Part shown: positions 36,927 to 45,701 of the stretch, one piece after another
Position numbering within the stretch: the stretch's first letter is position 1
Layout of the letters: each line of letters starts with the position of its first letter
Assembly: GCF_014652215.1 (NCBI RefSeq)
Contig: NZ_BMYJ01000002.1
Coordinates: forward strand, 124,001 to 188,000
DNA from: Neogemmobacter tilapiae
GTDB taxonomy: Bacteria; Pseudomonadota; Alphaproteobacteria; Rhodobacterales; Rhodobacteraceae
Reading direction: 5' to 3'
DNA length: 64,000 nucleotides
The notes under the pieces: generated by a model
What the model was told of the DNA's origin: nothing
The model's database searches: none
What the model saw: the letters and a program-made list of their open reading frames with translations, nothing else
Made by a program: the position numbers and the translations under genes

Positions 36927-37449
36927 TCTGATCGCAAAATCAGCCCTGTTCGGGCAGGCGCCTTTGACGCTTGGCGGGGTGACTTTGGCCGAAGCGCCGC
37001 TGGGTGAAATGTTTTCGGTCGCGGGGCAGGGCAAGGCTTTGGATAAGGCGCTGGGCAAACTGGGGCTTGTCATGCCTGCGCCGAATTCTTGCGCTGTGGG
37101 GACGGGGGGCGTGATCGTCTGGACTGGGCGGGATCAGGCCTTTCTGCTGGGGGATGGCAGCACTCTGGCCGAGGTTGCGGCGGTGACGGATCAGTCGGAC
37201 GGCTGGGCGCATCTGACTTTGGAAGGTGATTTCGTAGCGGTTCTGGCGCGGCTGGTGCCGGTCGATCTGCGGGGCTTTGGCGTGGGGCAAGCGCTTCGCG
37301 TTGGTTTGGGCCATATGCAGGCGGTGATCTTTTGCACGGCGGCGGCACGGGCGGATTTGTTGGTGTTCCGATCGATGGCGCGGACCGCTTGGGATGAAAT
37401 TGCCCATGCCATGCAACATCTTGCGGCGCGGCGGGTCGTGGGTCTGTGA
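36919..37449 (+). CDS. soxG: Sarcosine oxidase gamma subunit
   Basis: This is the 176-residue gamma subunit, which helps assemble the folate-binding face of the complex. It starts at GTG 36919 inside the soxA end (VPNLIAKSALFGQAPLTLGG) and shows GMEQ-family-like VTDQSDGWAHLTLEGDFVAV and LRVGLGHMQAVIF, a pattern of the SoxG/GcvT-like fold. Its place directly after soxA supports the call. The M20 gene overlaps its stop. Confidence 0.9.
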   Translation: MPNLIAKSALFGQAPLTLGGVTLAEAPLGEMFSVAGQGKALDKALGKLGLVMPAPNSCAVGTGGVIVWTGRDQAFLLGDGSTLAEVAAVTDQSDGWAHLTLEGDFVAVLARLVPVDLRGFGVGQALRVGLGHMQAVIFCTAAARADLLVFRSMARTAWDEIAHAMQHLAARRVVGL

Positions 37450-38576
37450 TGGATATTCCCCGGCTGGTCGGCCTTCGCCACGCTTTGCACCGCAAGCCCG
37501 AATTGTCGGGTTCTGAGCGCGAGACAGCGGCGACACTGGCCGCCTTTCTGGTCGAAAGCGCGCCGGATCAGGTGGTGACGGGCTTGGGCGGGCATGGGTT
37601 GGCGGTGGTTTACAACGGTTCAGCGCCGGGGCCTTCGCTGCTGATCCGGTCGGAACTGGATGCCCTTCCCATCGCCGAACAGCCGCGGCATGACCATGGG
37701 TCCGAACGCCCCGGCTGGGGGCATCTGTGCGGGCATGACGGACATTCGACGATTTTGGCGGGTCTTGGTCTGGCCTTGGGCCGCAAACGTCCGGCCAAGG
37801 GGCGGGTCATTCTGATGTTCCAGCCGTCGGAAGAAAACGGCGCGGGGGCGGCAGCGGTCTTGGCCGATCCGGCCTTTGCGCCGCTGCGCCCCGATCTGGC
37901 GGTGTCCTTGCACAATATGCCGGGGCTGCCCTTGGGGTCTTGGGCCTTGGTGGAAGGCGCGGCCAATTGCGCCTCGGTCGGGATGCGGGTGGTGCTGACG
38001 GGGCGGGAATCTCATGCCTCGCAACCGGAACTCGGCAAATCGCCGGGTCCGGCGATGGCGCGGCTGATCGCGGCTTTGGCGAAATTGGGCAAGGGTGGGC
38101 CGCTTGCGCCGGATTATCGACTGGTGACGGTGACCCATGCGACGTTGGGGGAACCGGCCTTTGGCATTTCGCCGGGGCATGGCGAGGTTTGGGCGACGCT
38201 GCGTTGTGTGAGCGACGGCCCGATGGCGGCCCTGCGGGCCGAGGCGGAAGCCTTGGCGCGATCCAAAGCGCGGGGGCTGGGGGTCGCGATCACTTGGCAC
38301 GATGATTTTTCGGCCTGCGTGAACCATCCGGTGGCGACAAAGCTGTTGTTGGGGGCCTTGCTGGCCAGCGGTCTGCCCGAGACCCGCTATGATTTTCCGA
38401 TGCGGGGGTCGGAAGATTTCGGGCGGTTCGGGCAGGTCTGCCCGTCGGCGATGTTCCTGCTGGGTTCGGGGGAAAAGCACCCGGCACTGCACAACCCGGA
38501 TTATGATTTCCCCGATACGCTGATCACGCCCGCTGTTGGCGTTTTCCAAAGGGTGATTGGGGATTATCTGGGGTAG
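37449..38576 (+). CDS. M20-family amidohydrolase/peptidase
   Basis: This is a 375-residue cytoplasmic metal hydrolase of the hippurate-hydrolase/IAA-amino-acid-hydrolase type. The motifs are LRHALHRKPELSGSE, LLIRSELDALPI, HLCGHDGHSTILAGLGLAL (metal-binding Cys and His), FQPSEENGAGAAAVL (Glu pair) and PMRGSEDFGRF. Members remove acyl groups from amino acids. It is coupled to soxG (ATG 37449 at its stop; GTG 37446 also possible). A role in freeing an N-acylated or N-methylated glycine upstream of sarcosine oxidation is an inference from position. Confidence 0.87.
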   Translation: MDIPRLVGLRHALHRKPELSGSERETAATLAAFLVESAPDQVVTGLGGHGLAVVYNGSAPGPSLLIRSELDALPIAEQPRHDHGSERPGWGHLCGHDGHSTILAGLGLALGRKRPAKGRVILMFQPSEENGAGAAAVLADPAFAPLRPDLAVSLHNMPGLPLGSWALVEGAANCASVGMRVVLTGRESHASQPELGKSPGPAMARLIAALAKLGKGGPLAPDYRLVTVTHATLGEPAFGISPGHGEVWATLRCVSDGPMAALRAEAEALARSKARGLGVAITWHDDFSACVNHPVATKLLLGALLASGLPETRYDFPMRGSEDFGRFGQVCPSAMFLLGSGEKHPALHNPDYDFPDTLITPAVGVFQRVIGDYLG

Positions 38577-38748
38577 TGCCCCCCCCTCCCCATCCCTCCC
38601 TCACGAGGGGGGAGGGGGCCGCCTCCGATCCGCGCTGCACTGGTTTGGCGCGCTTTCCCCGCCCCCGCGTGGGGAGGGGTTAGGGGTGGGGGGCGCCTGC
38701 GCAAACCGGGGGTAGGATTCCCCCGGCCATGGTCCTAGATTACCCCCC

Positions 38749-40665
38749 ATGAGCCTGCCACCCGGATTCCTTGACGAGTTGCGCAACCGTGTGTCCCTTT
38801 CGTCCGTTGTGGGGCGCAAGGTGACTTGGGACGCGCGCAAGTCAAACATCGGCAAGGGGGATATGTGGGCGCCTTGCCCGTTTCATCAGGAAAAGTCGGC
38901 CTCGTTCCATGTGGATGATCGGAAAGGGTTTTATTACTGCTTTGGTTGCCATGCCAAAGGGGATGCCGTCACCTTTTTGAAGGAAAGCGAGAACCTGTCT
39001 TTCATCGAGGCGGTGGAGGTTCTGGCGCGTGAGGCGGGGATGCCGATGCCGGAACGCGATGAGCGGGCGGCGCAGGTGGCGGACCGGCGGACGCAATTGG
39101 CGCAGGTGACGGAAGAGGCGGTGAAGTGGTTCCGCCTGCAACTGAAGACGAACGGGGCGTCGGAAGCGCGGGATTATCTGGAGCGGCGGCGTCTGCCTGT
39201 AGCGGCGCAGGATCGGTGGGAGATTGGTTGGAACCCCGAGAATCGGCAGGGGCTGTTTCAGGCCTTGCAGCAGAAGGGTTTTGCGACCGATTTGATCCTT
39301 GATTCAGGGGTTTGCGCGAAAACGGATGATGGGTCGATCTATGACCGGTTTCGGGGGCGGATCATCTTTCCCATCCGCGATGCGCGGGGGCGGTGTATCA
39401 GTTTCGGCGGGCGGTCTTTGGACCCCAATGCGCGGGCGAAATACCTGAACGGACCGGAAACGGCGCTGTTCGACAAGGGGCGGAACCTGTTCAACCACGG
39501 CCCGGCGCGGACGGCGGCGGGCAAGGGACAGCCCTTGATCGTGGCCGAAGGCTATATGGATGTGATTGCCTTGTCGGAGGCGGGTTTTACAGCGGCGGTG
39601 GCGCCTTTGGGGACGGCGGTGACCGAGGAGCAGTTGCATCTGATCTGGCGGATCGCGCCAGAACCGATCATTGCGCTGGACGGGGACAAGGCAGGCATTC
39701 GGGCGGCGCTGCGGGTGGTTGATCTGGCGCTGCCGCTGATTCAAGCGGGGCAGGGGCTGCGTTTTGCCGTGCTGCCGGGGGGGATGGATCCGGATGATCT
39801 GATCAAGGCGCAGGGCGCGGGCGCGATGCAGAAGGTGCTGGATCAGGCCCGGCCGATGGTCGATTTGCTGTGGGAGCGAGAGACCGAGGGCAAGGTTTTC
39901 GACAGCCCCGAACGCAAGGCGGCGCTGGAGAAAGACTTGGACCGCGCGCTGGCGAAGATCCGTGACGGTGCCATTCTGGGTCATTACAAGTTGACGCTCA
40001 GGGATCTACTTTGGAATCTGTTCAACGCCAAGAAACGCTCGGTCCGCTGGTCTCCAACCGCCAAAGGCAAAGGCCCGGCCGTGCCGGTTGCCGCCTCAAA
40101 ATCCTCACCCCTGGCGCAGGGGGATGGGGCGGCGGATATGATTGTGCTGGAATCGGTGTTGCTGGCGACGCTGGTCACGCATCCCGCGCTGATCCACCGC
40201 TTTGAATCCGATCTGGAGATGTTGGACTTTGCCCATCCTGATCATTTCGGCCTGTGCCAGTGCCTGCTGCGCCACGCCGATGCCGGGCCGGATTTCCATG
40301 TTGCGATTGCCGATGAACAGCGCACGGCCCTTGAACGGCTCTTTCAGGAACCCCATGTTCAGATCGCCCCGCCGGTGCGCAACCGGCAGGACCGCGAATT
40401 GGCCGCGCTTTGTGTGGCCGAGGGCTTGGCCAAGATCGACGCACGCCGCGCCGCCCGGCAGGAAATTGAGGATGCCATGCAAGATGTGACCGGCCTTGTC
40501 GATGAGGGTCTGACCTGGCGCGTTGGCAAAGCGGCCGAGGCCAGAAACCAAAGCGAAAGGTCGGATTTGCAGGATCAGCAGGGCAATGGAGAGGACCGCG
40601 CGGCGCTTTCCCGTGCTTTGCAGGACATGATCGACCAACAGGTTTGGGTCAAACCAAGGCGCTAG
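38749..40665 (+). CDS. dnaG: DNA primase
   Basis: DnaG makes RNA primers for replication. The 638-residue protein has the N-terminal zinc-binding domain (CPFHQEKSASFHVDD and YYCFGCHAKGDAVTF, CHC2 type). The TOPRIM core follows with VAEGYMDVIALSEAGF and ALDGDKAGIRAALR. The C-terminal 200 residues form the DnaB-interacting part. ATG 38749 is the start. Before it lies a G/C-rich intergenic stretch with repeats. rpoD follows after 90 bases, the usual dnaG-rpoD order. Confidence 0.97.
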   Translation: MSLPPGFLDELRNRVSLSSVVGRKVTWDARKSNIGKGDMWAPCPFHQEKSASFHVDDRKGFYYCFGCHAKGDAVTFLKESENLSFIEAVEVLAREAGMPMPERDERAAQVADRRTQLAQVTEEAVKWFRLQLKTNGASEARDYLERRRLPVAAQDRWEIGWNPENRQGLFQALQQKGFATDLILDSGVCAKTDDGSIYDRFRGRIIFPIRDARGRCISFGGRSLDPNARAKYLNGPETALFDKGRNLFNHGPARTAAGKGQPLIVAEGYMDVIALSEAGFTAAVAPLGTAVTEEQLHLIWRIAPEPIIALDGDKAGIRAALRVVDLALPLIQAGQGLRFAVLPGGMDPDDLIKAQGAGAMQKVLDQARPMVDLLWERETEGKVFDSPERKAALEKDLDRALAKIRDGAILGHYKLTLRDLLWNLFNAKKRSVRWSPTAKGKGPAVPVAASKSSPLAQGDGAADMIVLESVLLATLVTHPALIHRFESDLEMLDFAHPDHFGLCQCLLRHADAGPDFHVAIADEQRTALERLFQEPHVQIAPPVRNRQDRELAALCVAEGLAKIDARRAARQEIEDAMQDVTGLVDEGLTWRVGKAAEARNQSERSDLQDQQGNGEDRAALSRALQDMIDQQVWVKPRR

Positions 40666-40666
40666 A

Positions 40667-40729
40667 TGATTCGCCCCTTTCCCCCGTTTTGATTCGCGCT
40701 ATTGATTCGCTTTACACCGGCTGATTCGC
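40667..40729. promoter_or_regulatory. Four TGATTCGC octamers (GANTC sites) upstream of rpoD
   Basis: The octamer TGATTCGC occurs at 40667-40674, 40690-40697, 40703-40710 and 40722-40729, all on the same strand, in the 90-bp gap between dnaG and rpoD. Each contains GATTC, a GANTC site of the type methylated by CcrM and read by GcrA in alphaproteobacteria. GcrA itself is encoded at 43155-43760. Regulation of rpoD by these repeats is inferred. Confidence 0.5.
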
Positions 40730-40755
40730 CCATCACCGTATCCGAAGGACTTCGC

Positions 40756-42756
40756 ATGGCCATGAAAGACAACGACGACGGCAAGCCAGAAGAGCAGGAA
40801 GCCGATGTATCGCTCGACATGAGCCAAGCCGCCGTCAAGCGCATGATCGCCGATGCGCGGGAACGGGGCTATATCACCTATGACCAGTTGAACGCGGTTC
40901 TGCCGCCGGAGCAGGTGTCGTCGGAACAGATTGAAGACGTCATGTCGATGCTGTCGGAGATGGGCATCAATGTGATCGAAGGCGACGAGGCCGAAGAGGG
41001 CGAGACCGGCGGCGAGCTGGTCGAAGTCACCTCGAACTCGCGCGAAGTGGCGGTGGCGGGGCCTGCGGCGGAAACGCTGGACCGGACGGATGACCCGGTG
41101 CGGATGTATCTGCGGGAAATGGGCAGCGTCGAACTGCTGTCGCGCGAAGGCGAGATTGCGATTGCGAAGCGGATCGAGGCCGGGCGCAACACGATGATCG
41201 CGGGCCTGTGCGAAAGCCCGCTGACCTTTCAGGCGATCACCATCTGGCGCGAAGAACTTTTGAACGAAGACATCCTGCTGCGGGATGTGATCGACCTTGA
41301 AGCGACCTTTGGCCGCTCGCTGGATGGTGAGGACGACATGGTCGGCCCCGGTCTGGAAGAGGTGGCCGAGGCCGCAGGCGTGGGGGCGGCCCCGCGCCGT
41401 CCGGCCGGTGGCGAGCCGGAGTTGGACGCAGACGGCGAGCCGATCATGCGCGCCGATGATGAGGATGAAGATGATGAAGCCAGCGCCATGTCGCTGGCGG
41501 CGATGGAAGCGGCGCTGAAGCCGCGCGTTCTGGAAACGCTGGAGCGCATCGCCTTTGATTATGAAACGCTGTCCGAAATGCAGGATCAGCGGATGAATGC
41601 GACGGTGAACCGGGCGAAAGCCTTTAGCGCCGATGAAGAGGCAGCCTATCAAAAGCTGCGTTCGGAAATCGTGCTGCTGGTGAACGAGCTGCATCTGAAC
41701 AACAGCCGGATCGAGGCGCTGATCGACCAACTTTACGGGATCAACCGGAAAATCATGTCGATCAATTCGAACATGGTGAAACTGGCGGATCAGGCGCGGA
41801 TCAACCGGCGGGAATTCATCGACGAATATCAGGGCCGGGAATTGGACCCGTCCTGGATGGACGCGATGAGCCAAAAGGCGGGGCGTGGCTGGCAGACGCT
41901 GGTGGAAAAATTCCGTCCTCAGATTGAGGAACTGCGCGGGGAAATGGCGCAGGTGGGGCAATATGTCGGCGTGGATATTTCCGAATTCCGCCGGATCGTG
42001 AACCAGGTCCAGAAGGGCGAGAAAGAGGCGCGTCAGGCCAAGAAGGAAATGGTCGAGGCGAACCTGCGGTTGGTGATCTCGATCGCCAAGAAGTACACGA
42101 ACCGGGGTTTGCAGTTCTTGGATTTGATTCAGGAAGGCAACATCGGTCTGATGAAGGCCGTTGATAAGTTTGAATATCGGCGGGGCTATAAATTCAGCAC
42201 CTATGCGACCTGGTGGATCCGGCAAGCGATCACGCGGTCGATTGCCGATCAGGCGCGGACGATCCGGATTCCGGTGCATATGATCGAAACGATCAACAAA
42301 CTGGTGCGGACGGGGCGGCAGATGCTGCACGAGATTGGCCGGGAACCGACGCCGGAAGAGCTGGCGGAAAAGCTGCAAATGCCGCTGGAAAAGGTTCGCA
42401 AGGTGATGAAAATCGCCAAGGAACCGATTTCGCTGGAAACGCCGATTGGGGATGAAGAAGATTCTCAGCTTGGCGATTTCATCGAGGACAAGAATGCGGT
42501 GCTGCCGTTGGATTCGGCGATTCAGGAGAACCTGAAGGAAACGACGACACGGGTGCTGGCATCACTGACACCGCGGGAAGAGCGGGTGTTGCGGATGCGG
42601 TTCGGGATCGGGATGAACACGGACCATACTTTGGAAGAGGTGGGACAGCAGTTTTCTGTGACGCGGGAGCGGATCCGGCAGATCGAGGCGAAGGCGCTGC
42701 GGAAGTTGAAGCATCCGAGCAGGTCGAGGAAGTTGCGGAGTTTCTTGGATCAGTGA
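40756..42756 (+). CDS. rpoD: RNA polymerase primary sigma factor RpoD (sigma-70)
   Basis: This is a 666-residue sigma-70. Region 1.1 is acidic ([20 protein letters not shown], then a Glu/Asp-rich run). Region 1.2 has [13 protein letters not shown] long non-conserved insert follows at about 195-250, very acidic ([10 protein letters not shown]). Regions 2-4 include [50 protein letters not shown] and the final [26 protein letters not shown] 40756 follows AAGGAC; ATG 40762 is possible too. Transcription probably starts both from dnaG and from the repeat-rich gap. Confidence 0.97.
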   Translation: MAMKDNDDGKPEEQEADVSLDMSQAAVKRMIADARERGYITYDQLNAVLPPEQVSSEQIEDVMSMLSEMGINVIEGDEAEEGETGGELVEVTSNSREVAVAGPAAETLDRTDDPVRMYLREMGSVELLSREGEIAIAKRIEAGRNTMIAGLCESPLTFQAITIWREELLNEDILLRDVIDLEATFGRSLDGEDDMVGPGLEEVAEAAGVGAAPRRPAGGEPELDADGEPIMRADDEDEDDEASAMSLAAMEAALKPRVLETLERIAFDYETLSEMQDQRMNATVNRAKAFSADEEAAYQKLRSEIVLLVNELHLNNSRIEALIDQLYGINRKIMSINSNMVKLADQARINRREFIDEYQGRELDPSWMDAMSQKAGRGWQTLVEKFRPQIEELRGEMAQVGQYVGVDISEFRRIVNQVQKGEKEARQAKKEMVEANLRLVISIAKKYTNRGLQFLDLIQEGNIGLMKAVDKFEYRRGYKFSTYATWWIRQAITRSIADQARTIRIPVHMIETINKLVRTGRQMLHEIGREPTPEELAEKLQMPLEKVRKVMKIAKEPISLETPIGDEEDSQLGDFIEDKNAVLPLDSAIQENLKETTTRVLASLTPREERVLRMRFGIGMNTDHTLEEVGQQFSVTRERIRQIEAKALRKLKHPSRSRKLRSFLDQ

Positions 42757-42769
42757 GGGACTAATTCCC

Positions 42770-43060
42770 GTGGTGAAAGGTGCCGAATTCAACGCCTTCC
42801 TATCTGAGTTGCGAGAAATTGGCTGGCGGGAGTGGGATCCCATCGGGATTGTCTCATATCGTGCTCGTTGTGAGGATGAATATGATACTTACCTGCTGGC
42901 CGCGGCAGAAAAATTGACAAGCGGGGCGTCGGAGCAAACTGTCGCTGACTATCTTGTTGAGGTTGAAATAGGCCGTATGGGCTTCACATTGGCCGAAGGG
43001 ATGCATTGCCGGGCCATGATTGTCGCTGGGCAAATTTCAGCGATTGTTCATCGGAAATAA
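42770..43060 (+). CDS. Small hypothetical protein (DUF1871-like pattern)
   Basis: This is a 96-residue acidic protein starting at GTG 42770, 13 bases after rpoD, with GAGGGA upstream. The pattern WREWDPIGIVSY, CEDEYDTYLLAAAEKL, and VADYLVEVEIGRMGF resembles a widespread small family with a WDPIG motif near the start, EYD in the middle and IE--MGL at the end (DUF1871-type). Some members act as immunity-like partners of toxins, but no toxin is adjacent. Composition is more AT-rich than rpoD. Function is unknown. Confidence 0.6.
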   Translation: MVKGAEFNAFLSELREIGWREWDPIGIVSYRARCEDEYDTYLLAAAEKLTSGASEQTVADYLVEVEIGRMGFTLAEGMHCRAMIVAGQISAIVHRK

Positions 43061-43093
43061 GAGTATAGATTTCTGAAGCGACGCAACGAATGC

Positions 43094-43121
43094 AAAAGGC
43101 CGGGGGATGCCCCGGCCTTTT
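43094..43121. terminator. Bidirectional terminator between the rpoD side and gcrA
   Basis: AAAAGGCCGGGG (43094-43105) pairs with CCCCGGCCTTTT (43110-43121), with a 4-base loop and A/T runs on both sides. It can end transcription from the left (rpoD and the small gene) and from gcrA on the right. Confidence 0.85.
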
Positions 43122-43136
43122 CGTATTAATGTGGCC

Positions 43137-43160
43137 GTCGGGCCAAGGCCCGACCTACCG
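43137..43160 (-). repeat. REP-like palindrome at the end of gcrA
   Basis: GTCGGGCC-AA-GGCCCGAC is followed by CTACCGG. It has the same hairpin plus CTAC layout as the other REP-like elements but a different stem. The gcrA stop lies within it. Confidence 0.6.
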
Positions 43161-43760
43161 GCGGCGGTCGCGGCGGGCGCTCATGGGTTGGAAGGCGACG
43201 CCGACATGGGCCTCGCAATAGGGTTTGCCGGGTTGTGAGGGCAGTCCGCAGAACCAGAAGTCTTCGGTGGCGGGGTCGCCGATGGGCCATTTGCAGGTGC
43301 GTTCGGTCAGCTCCATCAGGGTCAGCCGTTTCGCCTTTTTCTCGACCTCGCGCACCGAGGCCAGCGCCTCGGGGCTGATCTCGTTCAGGCTGGGTTGCGG
43401 CGGCAGGGGTTGGCCTGCGGGGATGATCGCTTTGCGCAGGGGCAGGGGCGTCACGTTGGACGGTGCCGCGGGGGCGGCCGCTTGGGGGGCGGGCCGTTCG
43501 ACCGGCGCGGGCTTGGGTTCCACCACCTTTGGGGCTTCGGCCTTGGGTTCCACGGGTTTCGGTGCAGGGGTCGCCGGTGCCGCTTCGGCAACCTCAGCCT
43601 CGGCCTCACCGCCGACGCGGTTCGACAGGCCCAGACGATGGACCTTGCCGATCACGGCATTGCGGGTCACACCGCCCAATTCCTTGGCGATCTGGCTGGC
43701 CGAGGCCCCATCGTTCCACATCTTCTTGAGCAACTCGACGCGCTCATCGGTCCAGGACAT
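43155..43760 (-). CDS. gcrA: Cell cycle regulator GcrA
   Basis: GcrA binds sigma-70 RNA polymerase and promoters carrying GANTC methylated by CcrM, linking transcription with replication. The 201-residue protein begins with MSWTDERVELLKKMWNDG, the N-terminal helix-turn-helix ASASQIAKELGGVTRNAVIG, and KVHRLGLSNR. A long Pro/Ala-rich linker follows. The C-terminal sigma-binding part has CKWPIGDPATEDFWFCGLP and YCEAHVGVAFQP, with its cysteines. I start at 43760; an upstream ATG at 43775 would add five residues. A bidirectional terminator lies downstream. Confidence 0.95.
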   Translation of the reverse strand: MSWTDERVELLKKMWNDGASASQIAKELGGVTRNAVIGKVHRLGLSNRVGGEAEAEVAEAAPATPAPKPVEPKAEAPKVVEPKPAPVERPAPQAAAPAAPSNVTPLPLRKAIIPAGQPLPPQPSLNEISPEALASVREVEKKAKRLTLMELTERTCKWPIGDPATEDFWFCGLPSQPGKPYCEAHVGVAFQPMSARRDRRR

Positions 43761-43817
43761 TGCAGTCTCCGCCAAAAGTAAGGCTCTATTTTAAACGCCC
43801 CTGTGGCAGAGGCAAGG

Positions 43818-44198
43818 CTAAAGCACCATCATGCCCGCCGTGCCGATGGCGGCGCCAATCAGACCGACAAGGCAGGCGGGAAAGGCAAAGGGCAGTTTTT
43901 CGACCCAAAGGAATCCGGCCATGAGCCCGGCCAGCACAAGGGCATAGATACCGCCCAGAACGCCCAGAACAATGGGGCTATGGCCAAGGCCTTGGGCGGC
44001 GTTGAAGTATAGCCCGGTGAGGATACCGAGTGCCAGGCCGATGGGCAGTGAAACAAGTGCCGCCATCAGCGTGAGGGCGGGGTTGGAGCGGGGCGGCTGC
44101 TCGGCTTCGGCACCGGGGCTGGGTGTGCCAATGTGCGGTTGGCTCTGGCTTTGGCTTTGGATGCGGCGCAAGCGTTCCTGAAAATCGTCCGAAGCCAT
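43818..44198 (-). CDS. Predicted inner-membrane protein, unknown
   Basis: This is a 126-residue protein. About 35 polar N-terminal residues (DDFQERLRRIQSQSQSQPHI) face the cytoplasm, followed by three or four hydrophobic segments (LTLMAALVSLPIGLALGILT, IVLGVLGGIYALVLAGLMAG, CLVGLIGAAIGTAGMMVL). It has no family that I recognise. It is divergent from the arginine genes and convergent with nothing visible; its start is 83 bases from the leader ORF on the other strand. Confidence 0.7.
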   Translation of the reverse strand: MASDDFQERLRRIQSQSQSQPHIGTPSPGAEAEQPPRSNPALTLMAALVSLPIGLALGILTGLYFNAAQGLGHSPIVLGVLGGIYALVLAGLMAGFLWVEKLPFAFPACLVGLIGAAIGTAGMMVL

Positions 44199-44268
44199 TG
44201 GTCTTCCCCTTGTTTGGCGTGATATTTCCCCGGAGGTCCAGGCAGTGCAAGCCCTGTTGCGGCTGGAC

Positions 44269-44385
44269 AGGAGGAAATCGGTGGGCTATGCGGGGCATAT
44301 GAACAAATCCGTCGCCCTTCGTTTGTCGACCCGACGCCGCGCTTAGGCGCGATTGTTCCTTCGTGGCGCGGCATGGTTCTGCGCC
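44269..44385 (+). promoter_or_regulatory. Candidate arginine attenuator leader before argD-argF
   Basis: The leader holds a ribosome site AGGAGG (44269-44274), an Arg-rich ORF (44281-44346) and two competing stems. The first is GCCGCGC (44336-44342) with GCGCGGC (44366-44372), whose left arm overlaps the last Arg codons. The second is GGCGC (44365-44369) with GCGCC (44381-44385). A small stem CGCGC-TTAG-GCGCG (44338-44351) is also possible. Forming the first excludes the second. A ribosome stalled on the Arg codons would block the first. No T-rich terminator is visible, so the output (Rho or translation) is open. Confidence 0.5.
44281..44346 (+). CDS. Candidate arginine leader peptide
   Basis: This is a 21-codon ORF starting at GTG 44281 with AGGAGG six bases upstream, the best ribosome site in the region. 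It reads GYAGHMNKSVALRLSTRRRA after the start residue: four Arg in the last eight residues, three of them consecutive (CGA CGC CGC at 44332-44340) just before the end. It lies 112 bases before argD, the first of two arginine-synthesis genes, which is the layout of a ribosome-stalling leader peptide. An internal ATG at 44299 would give a 15-residue version. No known leader family is recognised. Confidence 0.5.
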   Translation: MGYAGHMNKSVALRLSTRRRA

Positions 44386-44458
44386 CTCAGCCCAAAACTT
44401 CAATTGACCTTCGCCCCGGCCTTTGGCAGGCCTTGGGCCAGCCTTTCAGGATAGACCC

Positions 44459-45631
44459 ATGATCAGCCCCGTTCTTCCGACCTATAACCGCGCGCCGATG
44501 GCTTTCACCCACGGAAAAGGGGCCTGGCTGACCGCCGAAGATGGCCGCCGCTATCTGGATCTGGGGGCCGGGATCGCGGTGAATGCGTTGGGCCATGCCC
44601 ATCCCGCGCTGGTGGAGGCGTTGACGGAGCAGGCGGGCAAGGTCTGGCATGTGTCGAACGTGTATCGGATCCCGGAACAGGAGGCGCTGGCCGAGCGGCT
44701 GGTGGAGGCGACCTTTGCCGATACGGTGTTCTTTACCAATTCGGGGACCGAGGCAGCGGAACTGGCCGTCAAGATGGCGCGGAAATACTGGTATGAGCAG
44801 GGTCAGCCGGAACGGGTGGAGATCCTGACCTTTGAAGGGGCGTTCCACGGGCGTTCCTCGGCGGCGATTGCGGCGGCGGGGTCTGAAAAGATGACCAAGG
44901 GCTTCGGGCCTTTGTTGCCGGGGTTCCGGCAATTGCCGTGGGGGGATATTGCGGCGCTGAAAGACGCCATCGGGCCGCAGACGGCGGCGGTGATGCTGGA
45001 GCCTTTACAGGGCGAAGGGGGCATTCGTTCGTTGCCGGATGATGCGCTGCGGGCGATCCGGGCCTTGTGCGATGAAGCGGGGGCACTGCTGATCCTGGAC
45101 GAGGTGCAATGCGGCATGGGGCGGACGGGGAGACTGTTCGCGCATGAATGGGCGGGGATTGCGCCGGATATCATGATGGTGGCCAAGGGCATTGGCGGGG
45201 GGTTCCCCTTGGGGGCGGTGCTGGCGACGGAAAAGGCGGCCAGCGGCATGACGGCGGGGACGCATGGTTCGACCTATGGCGGCAATCCTTTGGCCTGTGC
45301 GGTGGGGGATGCGGTGACGCGGATCATCGCCGATCCGGGTTTTCTGGCCGAGGTGAACCGCAAGGGGGCGCTGTTCGCGCAGGGCCTGGAAAGTCTGGTG
45401 GCGCGGCATCCGACGGTTTTGGAGGCAGTGCGGGGCCAAGGGCTGATGCTGGGGCTGAAGTGCAAGGTCGCGAACACCGATCTGGTGAAGGCGGGCTATG
45501 AGGCGGGGGTTCTGATCGTGGGGGCGGCGGACAATGTGGTGCGCCTGTTGCCCGCGCTGAACATCGAGGATGCGGATATTGCCGAGGCGCTGCGCCGATT
45601 GGATCAGGCTGCAACGGCGCTGGACGCCTGA
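44459..45631 (+). CDS. argD: Acetylornithine aminotransferase
   Basis: This is a PLP-dependent class III aminotransferase that converts N-acetylglutamate semialdehyde to N-acetylornithine. The 390-residue protein begins [20 protein letters not shown], then [37 protein letters not shown], the PLP-contact segment [15 protein letters not shown], and [20 protein letters not shown] with the Schiff-base Lys. The ATG at 44459 fits a CAGG eight bases upstream; a GTG-type start further up would not match the family. It is followed by argF. An Arg-rich leader ORF precedes it. Confidence 0.93.
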   Translation: MISPVLPTYNRAPMAFTHGKGAWLTAEDGRRYLDLGAGIAVNALGHAHPALVEALTEQAGKVWHVSNVYRIPEQEALAERLVEATFADTVFFTNSGTEAAELAVKMARKYWYEQGQPERVEILTFEGAFHGRSSAAIAAAGSEKMTKGFGPLLPGFRQLPWGDIAALKDAIGPQTAAVMLEPLQGEGGIRSLPDDALRAIRALCDEAGALLILDEVQCGMGRTGRLFAHEWAGIAPDIMMVAKGIGGGFPLGAVLATEKAASGMTAGTHGSTYGGNPLACAVGDAVTRIIADPGFLAEVNRKGALFAQGLESLVARHPTVLEAVRGQGLMLGLKCKVANTDLVKAGYEAGVLIVGAADNVVRLLPALNIEDADIAEALRRLDQAATALDA

Positions 45632-45701
45632 ACCCCATTCACCCTTTATCAGAGCCGGGTGGCGCGCGGCAAAGCCCGGCCCCCGAAAGCAGAGAAAACC
45701 G

